DNA of 64,000 nt from JAADFF01 sp013153035 (GCA_026184435.1 CP046447.1), one strand, 5' to 3'. Shown: positions 10,180 through 18,741, counted from the stretch's first letter. Numbers and translations are program-made. The notes: generated by a model not told the origin, from the sequence alone.

Positions 10180-10185
10180 TATAAT
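10180..10185 (+). promoter_or_regulatory. -10 box of the pyr operon promoter
   Basis: A TATAAT lies 35 bp before a short leader ORF and 172 bp before pyrB. The -35 region is weak: the best candidate is TTAACA at 10154, with a 20-bp spacer. The rest of the 9881-10214 gap is AT-rich, with repeated TTTTGCAT near 10069 and 10164 and no gene. Confidence 0.5.
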
Positions 10186-10214
10186 AAGAAAAAACTTGGG
10201 GGTTTATTAGGGGG

Positions 10215-10364
10215 ATGCGAAAGACAATGATGCGAGCAAGCGGGGGGAAATTAAAGATATCCATCACTGCGGTGCATCCTCTGGTCTTTGGGAGCCTTTA
10301 CGGCTCCCTTTTTTTTTTGGCCGAAAAACACGGTTATAAGGGGGGATTTTCATGGATCTTCTGA
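10215..10364 (+). CDS. Candidate pyr leader peptide spanning the attenuator
   Basis: An uninterrupted 49-codon frame starts at ATG 10215 (alternatives ATG 10227 and 10230), runs straight through the terminator hairpin and T-tract, and stops 13 bp inside pyrB in another frame. This is the arrangement of the E. coli pyrBI leader, where ribosomes following RNA polymerase closely prevent termination when UTP is scarce. AGGGGG lies directly against the first ATG, so translation may start at the later ATGs. The start also lies in a possible 8-bp pairing (10211-10218 with 10274-10281). Translation is unproven; a protein-binding attenuator is the main alternative. Confidence 0.4.
   Translation: MRKTMMRASGGKLKISITAVHPLVFGSLYGSLFFLAEKHGYKGGFSWIF
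10290..10318 (+). terminator. Intrinsic terminator / attenuator before pyrB
   Basis: Perfect 7-bp stem GGGAGCC/GGCTCCC with loop TTTAC, followed by ten T residues, ending 33 bp before the pyrB start and downstream of the likely pyr promoter. Its position between promoter and first gene makes it an attenuator more than a simple terminator of the array upstream. Confidence 0.85.
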
Positions 10365-11233
10365 GTATCACAGACCTTAGCAGAGACGATATTATGGGTA
10401 TCATCAACAGGGCACTGGAGTTTAAAAAGATGAAGAAGCAGCCTCAGATACTGGACGGAAAATTTATTGTCACAGCATTCTTTGAGCCTTCTACCCGCAC
10501 AAAGCTCTCTTTTCACAGGGCTATCAAGGGATTGGGAGGCAAGGTTATAGACTTCATAGCATCTGTGTCTGCCATACAAAAGGGAGAAACAGACATCGAT
10601 ACACTACTGACTCTTGAAGCAATGGATATTGATGCCTTCGTTGTCAGGGTAAGGAGAAACGGGGCACCTATGGAATGGAAAAACTATGTAAAGGTACCTA
10701 TTATCAACGGTGGAGATGGCACCAACCAGCACCCCACCCAAGCACTACTTGACCTCACCACTATGTATGAGCACTTTGGAAGACTAGACCTCAAGGTTGC
10801 CATTGTAGGAGACATACTCCACTCCCGTGTGGCAAACTCACTCACCCAAGGGCTTCTCATGTTTGGAGGAAAAGTGCGTTTCTGCGGACCTAAAGAGTTT
10901 GTTCCTGCAAGATATGATGGTGTAGAGCTTATCACCGACAGTCTTGAAGAGGCCCTAGATGGTGTAGATGTTGTATATGCTCTTAGGGTGCAAAAGGAGA
11001 GAATAGAGAAACTACCAATCAACATAGATGAGTTTTTCAGGAGATACCAAATCAACCACAAGACCATAAAAATGGCACCAGAACACGCCGTGCTCATGCA
11101 TCCTGGACCTTTCAACAGAAATATAGAGGTATCAGATAACATTGTGTACTCTGAACGCTCCCTTATTCTGCAGCAGGTGAAAAACGGGGTCTACTCCCGT
11201 ATGGCTGTGCTTGAAAGGGTGGTTGGCTCATGA
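10352..11233 (+). CDS. pyrB: Aspartate carbamoyltransferase catalytic chain
   Basis: Joins carbamoyl phosphate and aspartate to N-carbamoylaspartate, the committed step of pyrimidine synthesis. It has 293 residues, close to the usual length of about 305. The carbamoyl-phosphate loop FFEPSTRTKLSF is near residue 47, and HPTQALLDL and MHPGPFNR are present. The ATG at 10352 follows AAGGGGGGA. No regulatory chain (pyrI) follows. The stop overlaps the pyrC start by 4 bp (ATGA), so pyrB and pyrC are probably translationally coupled. First gene of a six-gene pyr operon. Confidence 0.97.
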   Translation: MDLLSITDLSRDDIMGIINRALEFKKMKKQPQILDGKFIVTAFFEPSTRTKLSFHRAIKGLGGKVIDFIASVSAIQKGETDIDTLLTLEAMDIDAFVVRVRRNGAPMEWKNYVKVPIINGGDGTNQHPTQALLDLTTMYEHFGRLDLKVAIVGDILHSRVANSLTQGLLMFGGKVRFCGPKEFVPARYDGVELITDSLEEALDGVDVVYALRVQKERIEKLPINIDEFFRRYQINHKTIKMAPEHAVLMHPGPFNRNIEVSDNIVYSERSLILQQVKNGVYSRMAVLERVVGS

Positions 11234-12336
11234 AACTCTACGATCCCATAAAAAAGACAGAGTATACAGCAGATATACCTACACCCCATGGCAGTGGTGA
11301 GGGACTCTTAGGAGTCCCTCTTTTTTTAGATATGCACACCCATGTGAGATATCCCCAGTTTGAGGGCTACGACACCCTTGGGGAGGCATGCCTAAAGGGT
11401 GGATTCGGCATATGCACTATTCAACCCAACACCAAGCCACGACTGGAAAGGGCATCTACCATTGAAATACACAAGAGGGCCTCACAGGGATATCCCGTCA
11501 AGTTTATCTTCACCGCCAGCTTGTTTGGAGAAGATACATCTATGGGTGTGGCATATTCCACCGATGGGCTGGAGTACACCGCAGAACAGCTGTGGTACGC
11601 TCTAAACACTCATACCCCAAGGCTACTGATGGACCACAGCCAGATATATGAGATAGAGGGCATGTTTTACCCCGGGGCACCTTACCCATCGTATAGGCCA
11701 CTACGTAGTGAATCTATAGCCGTATTCCGTACGGTGATGCTGGGCATAGAGGCGGGCTGGAGCAGATTTCATATACAGCACATCACATCATCCCACACAG
11801 TACAGACCATACAGCATCTGAAGAAGTATGCCAGTGTTACATCTGAAATCACACCACACCATTTGCTTCTGTCGGCTGAGGACATAAGCACTCCCAACAT
11901 GAAGATAAACCCGCCACTGGCACCAGAAAAGGATAGAAAAACACTCATTGACATGACAAAGAAAGGGCTCATTGATGTGCTGGCAACAGACCATGCACCA
12001 CATCCACCTAAACCTGAAAACTATGAGAAAGCACCCTATGGCTCTTCACATATAGAGGTAGCATTTTCGGCATTTTACACAGCACTTGGAGACATACACA
12101 CGGTGGTAAATATGCTAACGGTAAAACCTGCCAAGATATTGGGGGTAGATATTCCCCCCATGCCAGAGAACATGGTTGTTATAGACCCAAAGGCCACATT
12201 CACTGTGGATAGCAAGGAGTTTGCCTCTCTTGGGAAAAATACGGCATTTGAGGGTATGACACTGGGGGGCAAAGTTGTTGGTGTAAAGATTGGTGGCACA
12301 TGGAGATATTGGGACGGGCAGTTTCTGGAGGTGTAA
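11230..12336 (+). CDS. pyrC: Dihydroorotase
   Basis: Cyclises N-carbamoylaspartate to dihydroorotate. It is a 368-residue amidohydrolase, shorter than the usual class I enzyme of about 425. Zinc-site motifs are visible: DMHTHVR near the N-terminus, FHIQHITSS, EITPHHLLL and ATDHAPH. The ATG lies inside the pyrB stop. It is followed after 2 bp by pyrK, whose ribosome binding site GGAGGTG is within the last pyrC codons. Confidence 0.95.
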   Translation: MKLYDPIKKTEYTADIPTPHGSGEGLLGVPLFLDMHTHVRYPQFEGYDTLGEACLKGGFGICTIQPNTKPRLERASTIEIHKRASQGYPVKFIFTASLFGEDTSMGVAYSTDGLEYTAEQLWYALNTHTPRLLMDHSQIYEIEGMFYPGAPYPSYRPLRSESIAVFRTVMLGIEAGWSRFHIQHITSSHTVQTIQHLKKYASVTSEITPHHLLLSAEDISTPNMKINPPLAPEKDRKTLIDMTKKGLIDVLATDHAPHPPKPENYEKAPYGSSHIEVAFSAFYTALGDIHTVVNMLTVKPAKILGVDIPPMPENMVVIDPKATFTVDSKEFASLGKNTAFEGMTLGGKVVGVKIGGTWRYWDGQFLEV

Positions 12337-12338
12337 AC

Positions 12339-12998
12339 ATGCATAGGTGGGAAAACAAGACCATACACATAAAAAAGAGATTTAAGCTCACAGACGACAC
12401 ATATATACTGGTGCTAAGAGAACATATAGACTTCATACCGGGACAGTTTATTATGATAGAAAATCCTATGGCAACCCGCAAACCCTTTATACTGGGCTAC
12501 TTTGGTGAAGACACCGCCCTTGCCATACAGGTGAAGGGTAAAGGCACAAGGTGGATTGTCAACCAGTCGGTGCTAAAGGCACACTACCCGCTGGGTAAAC
12601 CATTTATACCACCACAGGGCAAAGGCATAACCATTGTCTCACCGGCCAGTTTGACATTTGGTTGCAGCATGTTCAGGGTATATGGCACCGATGTTTTGCT
12701 TGGCTCCCGCAAAGAGATACTCACAGATATACCCTTTACCTATGTCATAGGTGATAGTGCATTTGCAGACAAGATCAGAGAGATAAAAGGACACTACGAC
12801 TACTATGTTGTCAACGGTTCACGGGGCATGGAAAAGTTTGTATACGACACCGTAGGAGAGGGTGTCTTTGTGTCCCTTGAAGAGTACATGGCATGTGGCA
12901 TTGGTGCATGCAAAGGTTGTGCTATTCAGACAAAAGACGGCATCAAGCATGTGTGCACCGATGGCCCCATATTCAGAGGTGATGAAATATGGTTTTAA
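12339..12998 (+). CDS. pyrK: Dihydroorotate dehydrogenase electron transfer subunit
   Basis: A flavin and [2Fe-2S] subunit that passes electrons from dihydroorotate oxidation by PyrD to NAD+. An in-frame ATG at 12300 lies inside pyrC; the ATG at 12339 has GGAGGTG and gives 219 residues, which fits the family. The N-terminal half is a ferredoxin-reductase-type FAD domain (HIDFIPGQFIMIE). The C-terminal cluster motif ACGIGACKGC with a later Cys supplies four iron-sulfur ligands. It overlaps pyrD by 10 bp, consistent with a stoichiometric complex. Confidence 0.95.
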   Translation: MHRWENKTIHIKKRFKLTDDTYILVLREHIDFIPGQFIMIENPMATRKPFILGYFGEDTALAIQVKGKGTRWIVNQSVLKAHYPLGKPFIPPQGKGITIVSPASLTFGCSMFRVYGTDVLLGSRKEILTDIPFTYVIGDSAFADKIREIKGHYDYYVVNGSRGMEKFVYDTVGEGVFVSLEEYMACGIGACKGCAIQTKDGIKHVCTDGPIFRGDEIWF

Positions 12999-13825
12999 AT
13001 CTCAGAAGCCCGCTGGTCGTAGCATCTGGCCCCGGTGGCATGGGTGAGTATATGGAGTTTATAGATCCTAAAGCTTTGGGTGCGTATATACTGAAAACCA
13101 TTACACTACACCACAAAGAGGGGGCCACACCTCCGAGGATTAGGGCAGGGAAAGACTTTGTCATTAACCGTATAGGCCTTGAAAACCCAGGCATAGACAC
13201 CTTTGTAGAAGATACCGTGGCTGGCAAATACGACCACCTCTTTGACAGGGTACCTGTAATACTCTCCCTTGGTGGAGACTCTCCAGATGAGTATAAGGAG
13301 ATAGCAAGGCGGGCTCTTCCCATCATAGATAGATTCATAGCTGTGGAATACAACTTCTCGTGTCCCAATGTGGAAGCAGGAGGGCTTGCCATTGTCTCAG
13401 ATAGAATGGTGCTAAAAGACATTATGGTATCTATCAGGGATATACTGAAAGACACATTCCTCATAGCCAAGTTTGGCATAGAGGGCATATTTGTAGAGCA
13501 GGCATCAGAGATGGTGAAAGACACAGGTTGGAACGGCATCACACTGATTAACACCATCAGGGGTATTGTGAAAACACATGACGGCTATCTCAGGGGAGGC
13601 ATATCCGGTGCTGTGCTAAAACCCATTGGCATGAGGGCTGTATATGAGGTCAGACAGAGACACGGGGATATGTTTATCATGGCATCAGGTGGTGTGTATG
13701 CACCGGGCGATGTCAAAGACTACCTTGAGGTAGGTGCAAATGCCGTTCAGATAGGCTCGGCCCTATTTAAAAATCCATCAATTATTGGTGATATACATGA
13801 GGGCTTATCTGACAAATCATCGTGA
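12989..13825 (+). CDS. pyrD: Dihydroorotate dehydrogenase, NAD-linked class 1B catalytic subunit
   Basis: Oxidises dihydroorotate to orotate using FMN, in complex with PyrK. It has 278 residues, slightly shorter than the usual 300-310. The N-terminal ASGPGGMGE FMN loop and the catalytic-cysteine motif NFSCPNVEAGG near residue 130 are clear, as is GGISGAVLKP. GAGGTGA precedes the ATG. The gene ends inside a perfect palindrome (ATCGTGACAA, one base, TTGTCACGAT). Unlike the tightly packed genes before it, it is followed by a 190-bp gap. Confidence 0.95.
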   Translation: MVLNLRSPLVVASGPGGMGEYMEFIDPKALGAYILKTITLHHKEGATPPRIRAGKDFVINRIGLENPGIDTFVEDTVAGKYDHLFDRVPVILSLGGDSPDEYKEIARRALPIIDRFIAVEYNFSCPNVEAGGLAIVSDRMVLKDIMVSIRDILKDTFLIAKFGIEGIFVEQASEMVKDTGWNGITLINTIRGIVKTHDGYLRGGISGAVLKPIGMRAVYEVRQRHGDMFIMASGGVYAPGDVKDYLEVGANAVQIGSALFKNPSIIGDIHEGLSDKSS

Positions 13826-13839
13826 CAAATTGTCACGAT
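13819..13839. promoter_or_regulatory. Perfect 10-bp-arm palindrome at the pyrD stop
   Basis: Arms ATCGTGACAA and TTGTCACGAT are separated by one base and include the pyrD stop codon. A second TGACAAAT lies just before it at 13810. The form is that of an operator for a dimeric regulator. No T-run follows, so it is not an obvious terminator. Confidence 0.5.
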
Positions 13840-13870
13840 AGGAGTTTTTGTGTCATGTTAGAGGTATTTT

Positions 13871-13911
13871 TTGTCACATTAAAGGGCATATAGAAAGTTT
13901 CAATGTGACAA
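13871..13911. promoter_or_regulatory. Second GTGACA-type inverted repeat in the pyrD-pyrF gap
   Basis: TTGTCACATT at 13871-13880 is inverted as AATGTGACAA at 13902-13911, with 21 bp between. The core matches the palindrome 50 bp upstream, so the gap between pyrD and pyrF holds at least two related sites. Confidence 0.45.
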
Positions 13912-14015
13912 TTTTAGATGGTTAACAAGACAAAATACGAATTTAACACACGGATGCTAAAGTGAAGGCTACTTCACTGGGGTGTTTTACAATAGATAGT
14001 GAGGGGGGATGCAAT

Positions 14016-14657
14016 ATGAATACACCGGTACTGAGTCTTGACATGAAAGACCCACTGCATTTTATCGACACGCACGGCAGTTTTGCCGTTGTCAAGGTGG
14101 GCCACAATCTGGCGGTCAATGGTAAGGGTATCATTTCAGCCTTGGCAGACAGGGGACTAAAGGTCATTTTGGATTTAAAATTTGTAGATATCCCATCAAC
14201 TATAGAACGCTCTATCAAATCTTGGGACCATGAGGCCATTATAGGTTTCACCGTGCACTCTGCATCGGGACTTGAGGCCATGAAGGCTGCACGGCAGGCA
14301 ACAGACAAGCATGTCTTTGCCGTTGTTAAGCTGACATCTATACCGGGCACGCTGGAAGATTACATGGATACCATACAGAAGCTGTATGAGATAGAGCTCG
14401 ACTTTGTTTTACCCGGACAGTGGGCTATAGCACTAAGAGACAAGCTGAAAGATGCCGCCTTTCTTGTGCCCGGTATACGCATGGAGATACCCGCAGGAGA
14501 TCAAAAAGATGTCGTTTCTGTAGAAGATGTAAAGTGCATAGCAGACTATCTCGTTATAGGTAGAGAAGTGTATCTATCTGAAAATCCCCGTGTTAAGATG
14601 CAGAAGATTAAAGACTCATTGGGTGTAGGGAGGGACGGATATGGAAACTGTTATTAA
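14016..14657 (+). CDS. pyrF: Orotidine 5'-phosphate decarboxylase
   Basis: Converts OMP to UMP, the last step of the pathway. I use the ATG at 14016 behind GAGGGGGG, not the in-frame GTG at 13962, giving 213 residues, normal for the family. The catalytic DLKFVDIPST (D-x-K-x-x-D) motif sits near residue 58, and the N-terminal LSLDM strand carries the substrate-binding Asp. It follows the 190-bp gap with the GTGACA repeats, so it could also be driven separately. It overlaps pyrE by 17 bp. Confidence 0.95.
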   Translation: MNTPVLSLDMKDPLHFIDTHGSFAVVKVGHNLAVNGKGIISALADRGLKVILDLKFVDIPSTIERSIKSWDHEAIIGFTVHSASGLEAMKAARQATDKHVFAVVKLTSIPGTLEDYMDTIQKLYEIELDFVLPGQWAIALRDKLKDAAFLVPGIRMEIPAGDQKDVVSVEDVKCIADYLVIGREVYLSENPRVKMQKIKDSLGVGRDGYGNCY

Positions 14658-15210
14658 AAAGCTTCTTGAAGAGACCGGCGCACTGCAAAAAGGGCATTTT
14701 ATACTCTCTTCTGGCAAACATTCTGAGTACTATGTGCAATGTGCAAGGCTGTTTGAAAATCCATCTATTGGCGACACCGTAGGTGCCATGGTGGCACAGC
14801 TCATCATGAAGTACAGTCCCCAAACTATTGTGGGACCTGCCATGGGCGGTATTCATCTGGCATACAGTACAGCCAAGTATCTGGGAATAAGAAATATCTT
14901 TGCGGAGAGGGAGAAAGATACGGGCAAGATGGCCCTCAGAAGGGGTTTCACAGTCTCACCCGGCGAAAAGGTTGCCGTTGTTGAAGATGTCGTCACAACA
15001 GGTGGCTCTGTCAAGGAGGTTATACAGGTGCTAAGAGAACATGGTGCCGATGTGGTAGCCGTGGCATCTATTGTGTATAGGGGGCAGAATGTAGACTTTG
15101 GCGTACCATACCACTACCTTATCAAGCTTGACTTTCCTGTGTATGAACCTGAAAACTGCCCTCTGTGTAAACAGGGTATACCGGCAATCAAACCGGGCAG
15201 CAGAAAGTAA
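14641..15210 (+). CDS. pyrE: Orotate phosphoribosyltransferase
   Basis: Transfers phosphoribose from PRPP to orotate, giving OMP for PyrF. It has 189 residues, typical of the family. The PRPP-binding motif VAVVEDVVTTGGS is near residue 110, and the N-terminal GHFILSSGKHSEYY is the usual orotate phosphoribosyltransferase start. GGGAGGG precedes the ATG, which lies inside pyrF. C-terminal ENCPLCKQGIP has a CxxC, seen in some thermophile versions. Last gene of the operon; no pyrR or carA/carB is in the window. Confidence 0.95.
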   Translation: METVIKKLLEETGALQKGHFILSSGKHSEYYVQCARLFENPSIGDTVGAMVAQLIMKYSPQTIVGPAMGGIHLAYSTAKYLGIRNIFAEREKDTGKMALRRGFTVSPGEKVAVVEDVVTTGGSVKEVIQVLREHGADVVAVASIVYRGQNVDFGVPYHYLIKLDFPVYEPENCPLCKQGIPAIKPGSRK

Positions 15211-15460
15211 GGGCTGAAAAGGCAAAGTCATAATAAAGTGGGACATATGGCCGGCAAAATAGCTGGTGGGTATCGCCAGTTTCACTTAGTCAATAAGTAC
15301 AAGCCAACACAGAGATAGAAAGAGGCAACCAACAAAGTAGTGTATTCGGCCAGTAGACAAGGAAGAGACTGCTACCGGTTGGGTGGTTCATAGTGTGCCC
15401 ACCACAAAAGAGGGGTAGCCCTTGTTTGTATAACAGCCACAAACAGGATGATAATATGGT
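15211..15460 (+). other. Structured, apparently non-coding stretch after pyrE
   Basis: No ORF is supported here. Several local hairpins can be drawn: CTGGTG/CGCCAG near 15263-15279, GGTGG/CCACC near 15382-15404, and TTGTTTGT/ACAAACAG near 15422-15446. The density of stems suggests a structured RNA or the remains of a mobile element. I could not match it to RNase P RNA, tmRNA or a known riboswitch. Confidence 0.3.
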
Positions 15461-15466
15461 TTATCC

Positions 15467-15615
15467 TATGAATTAGATTTATTCAATAACTCGAACAATG
15501 ATAATGCCACAGGAAACGATCCTTTAGAAAAGGTCTATGAACTGACGCTGGAGAGGGAAAAAGCATTAAGAAACTAGTGAAATTACTGAAAGAGGAATAC
15601 AGTAACAACATGTAG
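15467..15615 (+). pseudogene. Small decayed ORF with one frameshift
   Basis: One frame reads ELDLFNNSNNDNATGND followed by PLEKVYELTLEREKAL and then stops at 15575. A one-base shift in the poly-A run near 15560 restores KKLVKLLKEEYSNNM and a stop at 15615. The combined product would be about 50 residues, charged and helical. No start codon is present in the first frame. I do not recognise the family. Confidence 0.25.
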
Positions 15616-15665
15616 CCTTCACAAGAGGAAAACTTTTTAGACAACTTCGAACTATAAAAGAGAAG

Positions 15666-15686
15666 AAGGGGGCTTATAGCCCCCTT
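15666..15686 (-). terminator. Terminator of the 15.7-kb lipoprotein gene
   Basis: Nine-bp perfect stem AAGGGGGCT/AGCCCCCTT with loop TAT, starting 5 bp beyond the stop of the minus-strand gene; a T-rich run TTCTTCTCTTTT follows on that strand. It would also stop read-through from the pyr operon. Confidence 0.8.
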
Positions 15687-15691
15687 CCTAT

Positions 15692-17371
15692 TTAGATACC
15701 TTTGTCTTCTGATGCTTTTACATAGAACATAAGGCTATCATACTGACCATCGGCATTCTCATCTTCTGCAAGGAAAATATAGTCATAGCCATCCTTCTGC
15801 CCAACATAGTAGACATCTACACTACCATCATCGTTGGTATCCTTATAGATGTCATCATCTGACACATTGACGCCAAATGCTTCATTGACAACAGTCTTTA
15901 TAAAGGCCCTCATACCCTTCTCTGTATAGTCGTCTTCCTTGTCTCTTAGGTCGTTACCAAAGTAGATAACATGGCCTACCTCTTCCTGATGCATGTCTAT
16001 AAATGCCATCTCCGTAGCCCACCCATAGTGAACACCAAGGTCGCCATATAGCTCTTCCATAAATTGCTTGTAAATCTCAAATGGTCCCTCAGCAGGTATA
16101 TCATCGATATAATCGGTGAGCCCTACCTTGGGAGCTGTACACACCCTGACATCTCCACCCTCAAGAGAATGGACCTCTCCATCAAGGCCTTTCTCCTCTA
16201 GATATGCCTTTACCTCATCTTCGCCGGCACCTGATATATCAAAGCATAGGGCCTCTTCATCTTCGGGGAAATTTTCAAAACCATCTACACCGGTATCGGT
16301 TAGCAGAAGATAGGTAGCTTTAAAGTGTCTCGCAACATCTGCCCACTCAGGGGATGCTACATAGTCAAGAACATGATTGATGACATCAGAAAACACGGCC
16401 TTGGTCTGATTAGAATCTGAAGACTGTTTAGCATTATCTTCTCCTTTTCTTTCCTGACCACTTTCAGAAGACATGTTCTCTCCTATCGCCATCTTCCAAG
16501 GACCGGCTATATAAATCTCTAAGTTCTTCGGCGGACCATTGTTGATAGCTATATACAACACCTTACCATCTTCATCGTATGTGTAATAGCAAGCATCTCC
16601 ATCACACCCAATGTAATCTTTGTCAATATCGACACCGGCATGCTTAAATAGATCGTATATGTAGGAAACAGCATCACCATTAAAACTGCTAAGATCATAT
16701 GACAACTTACTTCTAAAAAATGTGCCCTTATACAGATTGGACGGCTCATCGGCACTTCCCGGTGCTGTTTCATTACCCCTGTATGGAATAGTGATATAAA
16801 AGCTATCTAAAGATGCCAGCGTACCAGGTATGTTCTCTATAGCATACTGGTAAAAACCTATCAGACCACTATTTTCGCTATCTTCTATAGCACTTTTCAG
16901 GTCGTAACCTATGCTATCTATATCTTCAACAGACAAAAACAAAATATGTTCAGCGGTAAAGTAAGTATAGTTATCATTGTCGGTGGGTAGTCCAAAAGCA
17001 GTAAGTACTTCTTCAGCCCTAACATCTGCAGGAAGGTCAGGTAAATACAATCCACCTACAAAGCCGCCAGCACCAACATACATATACTGTACATAGCAAG
17101 AATAGTCTTTGCCTATAGAAGCAAACTTTTGAGGGAAATGGTTAGCCATCCACAGTTTCAAAGGAGCATATGCACCTTCCGCTGTACACTTATTAATACT
17201 AATAGCAGAAGCCCCACTAGATTGGCTTTCTTCTTTACTAGAATTTGCCTCCGTTGTCTGAGAATTACCATTTGAAGCAGAGTTGTTGGAAGCGGGACCA
17301 CAGGCTGTCAGTATCATTGACAAGACAATAAAAACAACAACAAAGAATAACAGTCTCGACAATCTTTTCAC
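15692..17371 (-). CDS. Lipoprotein of unknown function with EF-hand-like loops
   Basis: 559 residues starting at GTG behind GGAGGTG. A signal sequence of about 23 residues ends in the lipobox LTAC, followed by a Ser/Asn-rich spacer, so the protein is probably anchored outside the membrane. Near residues 513-540 two acidic loops, DTNDDGSVD and DENADGQYD, have the DxNxDGxxD spacing of dockerin/EF-hand calcium loops. I do not recognise the rest. It is followed downstream by a clear terminator and preceded by an 82-bp gap, so it is likely monocistronic. Confidence 0.8.
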   Translation of the reverse strand: MKRLSRLLFFVVVFIVLSMILTACGPASNNSASNGNSQTTEANSSKEESQSSGASAISINKCTAEGAYAPLKLWMANHFPQKFASIGKDYSCYVQYMYVGAGGFVGGLYLPDLPADVRAEEVLTAFGLPTDNDNYTYFTAEHILFLSVEDIDSIGYDLKSAIEDSENSGLIGFYQYAIENIPGTLASLDSFYITIPYRGNETAPGSADEPSNLYKGTFFRSKLSYDLSSFNGDAVSYIYDLFKHAGVDIDKDYIGCDGDACYYTYDEDGKVLYIAINNGPPKNLEIYIAGPWKMAIGENMSSESGQERKGEDNAKQSSDSNQTKAVFSDVINHVLDYVASPEWADVARHFKATYLLLTDTGVDGFENFPEDEEALCFDISGAGEDEVKAYLEEKGLDGEVHSLEGGDVRVCTAPKVGLTDYIDDIPAEGPFEIYKQFMEELYGDLGVHYGWATEMAFIDMHQEEVGHVIYFGNDLRDKEDDYTEKGMRAFIKTVVNEAFGVNVSDDDIYKDTNDDGSVDVYYVGQKDGYDYIFLAEDENADGQYDSLMFYVKASEDKGI

Positions 17372-17453
17372 ACCAATACACCTCCATAGAAAAAACTGAC
17401 GGGAAAGTATCCCTACTACATTTTACAAAACTTTGAGAGGTGATAAACTTATT

Positions 17454-18638
17454 TCACACACCTATGTTAACAACCCCAATATAGGTAGCAAGGAGGAAAT
17501 GATCGGCCTCATCGGGAAAAGAGGTGACATATGAAATAGCATCACGTGTAGACATATGTTCTGGATAAATACCAGAAACCTTTTTCCTCATATATTGCCA
17601 TACACGAAAACGGTTATACCATGGAATAGAAGGATGATATATACCAGATGGTACATAGAGATACGCTACCGAAAAACCCACAATGGCAGCAAGAAAGGCA
17701 AAGTATGTTAGCCCAAAGTAAGGAATAGCCCACGCCAGTGTAGACATGAAATAAGATAAAGAATATGTAGATTTATACTTATCCACTACCAATGATGCCC
17801 GTCTAGGCAATGTAAATGGGGGATACTTGTCAAAGGGCTTGGGCGGAGTAAATTCGGCAATGAGATGATTATAAAGTAAAATACTAATATGTTGAACACG
17901 GGTGATAGGCATACGCTCACCATCCACATTGAGATTAATATCAACCTCTGATAGATACTTTTCCATTGTGGATAGATGCAGAGCACATTTATATATCTCT
18001 TTATCATAGGAAATCTCAGACTTTTCTCTAACCGATGCCTTCTTCAAAACATCACATACTTCATCTAAAACAAGAGAGATACCATCGCACTTTTTGACAT
18101 ATAGAATAATGTCACCATCGCCTTCGGGTATATTATTGGTAACAACAATACCTGCTTTCACCATATCAAGAAAAGTACCCCAAAACACATATTCACCAAC
18201 AGATTCATATTTAATCATGTGCTCGTATATATTAGACGGAACCCGGCTACGGGTAAGAAAAGCAGAGTATATTTTATAAACATCGTTACCTTCAACAATA
18301 TCTTCTATCATCTGAGGCTGATACAAGGCCCCCCTTCTATACGGCTTACCCACATCGGCAACAACCGTATTAATATTTGTGGCTGCTTCCTTATAAAAGT
18401 GTATTAGATACTCTTTTGTATGCATATACACTCTATAAGAGACATAACCCATGGCAAGTGCCATAAATATAAAGGGAACGGTATAGGTAAACACCCAATT
18501 CGTGTTTTCAGATTTGAATACAAAATAAAGGGACAAAATCAATGAAAAAATAAGATATCCCCATACATATCTAGCCGTTTTATACCTCTTAATAGCCTTT
18601 AGAATACTTCCAATCTTCCCCATATGTTTAGTATACAT
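17454..18638 (-). CDS. Membrane protein of unknown function
   Basis: About 394 residues. The frame is open from a GTG at 18650, but the ATG at 18638 has GGTGTGAG upstream and is my choice. Hydrophobic segments near residues 25-42 and 46-66 form an N-terminal hairpin, and two more lie near residues 295-325. The 230 residues between the pairs are soluble and probably cytoplasmic, though orientation is not certain. The C-terminal 60 residues are soluble. No family recognised. It reads away from the small HTH gene, so the two share a divergent intergenic region. Confidence 0.75.
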   Translation of the reverse strand: MYTKHMGKIGSILKAIKRYKTARYVWGYLIFSLILSLYFVFKSENTNWVFTYTVPFIFMALAMGYVSYRVYMHTKEYLIHFYKEAATNINTVVADVGKPYRRGALYQPQMIEDIVEGNDVYKIYSAFLTRSRVPSNIYEHMIKYESVGEYVFWGTFLDMVKAGIVVTNNIPEGDGDIILYVKKCDGISLVLDEVCDVLKKASVREKSEISYDKEIYKCALHLSTMEKYLSEVDINLNVDGERMPITRVQHISILLYNHLIAEFTPPKPFDKYPPFTLPRRASLVVDKYKSTYSLSYFMSTLAWAIPYFGLTYFAFLAAIVGFSVAYLYVPSGIYHPSIPWYNRFRVWQYMRKKVSGIYPEHMSTRDAISYVTSFPDEADHFLLATYIGVVNIGV

Positions 18639-18741
18639 CTCACACCACACACAACAAGACTTTTTTCAACACCCTAATAGGAAAAAACCCAGTACCAACA
18701 AACAACCTTCCTATATAATATGATACTCTGAAAGTAAAAGA

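Noticed and set aside
10281..10320. Reading the hairpin before pyrB simply as the terminator of the HD-GYP array
   Set aside because: It lies downstream of a TATAAT and 400 bp after the array stop, so attenuation of pyr is the better reading.
13961..13978. AGTGAAG/CTTCACT hairpin before pyrF as a terminator
   Set aside because: The stem is only 7 bp and no T-run follows; pyrF lies just downstream in the same operon.
15211..15660. RNase P RNA or tmRNA after pyrE
   Set aside because: The conserved GAGGAAAGTCC / ACAGAAA elements of RNase P RNA and the tRNA-like end of tmRNA are absent.
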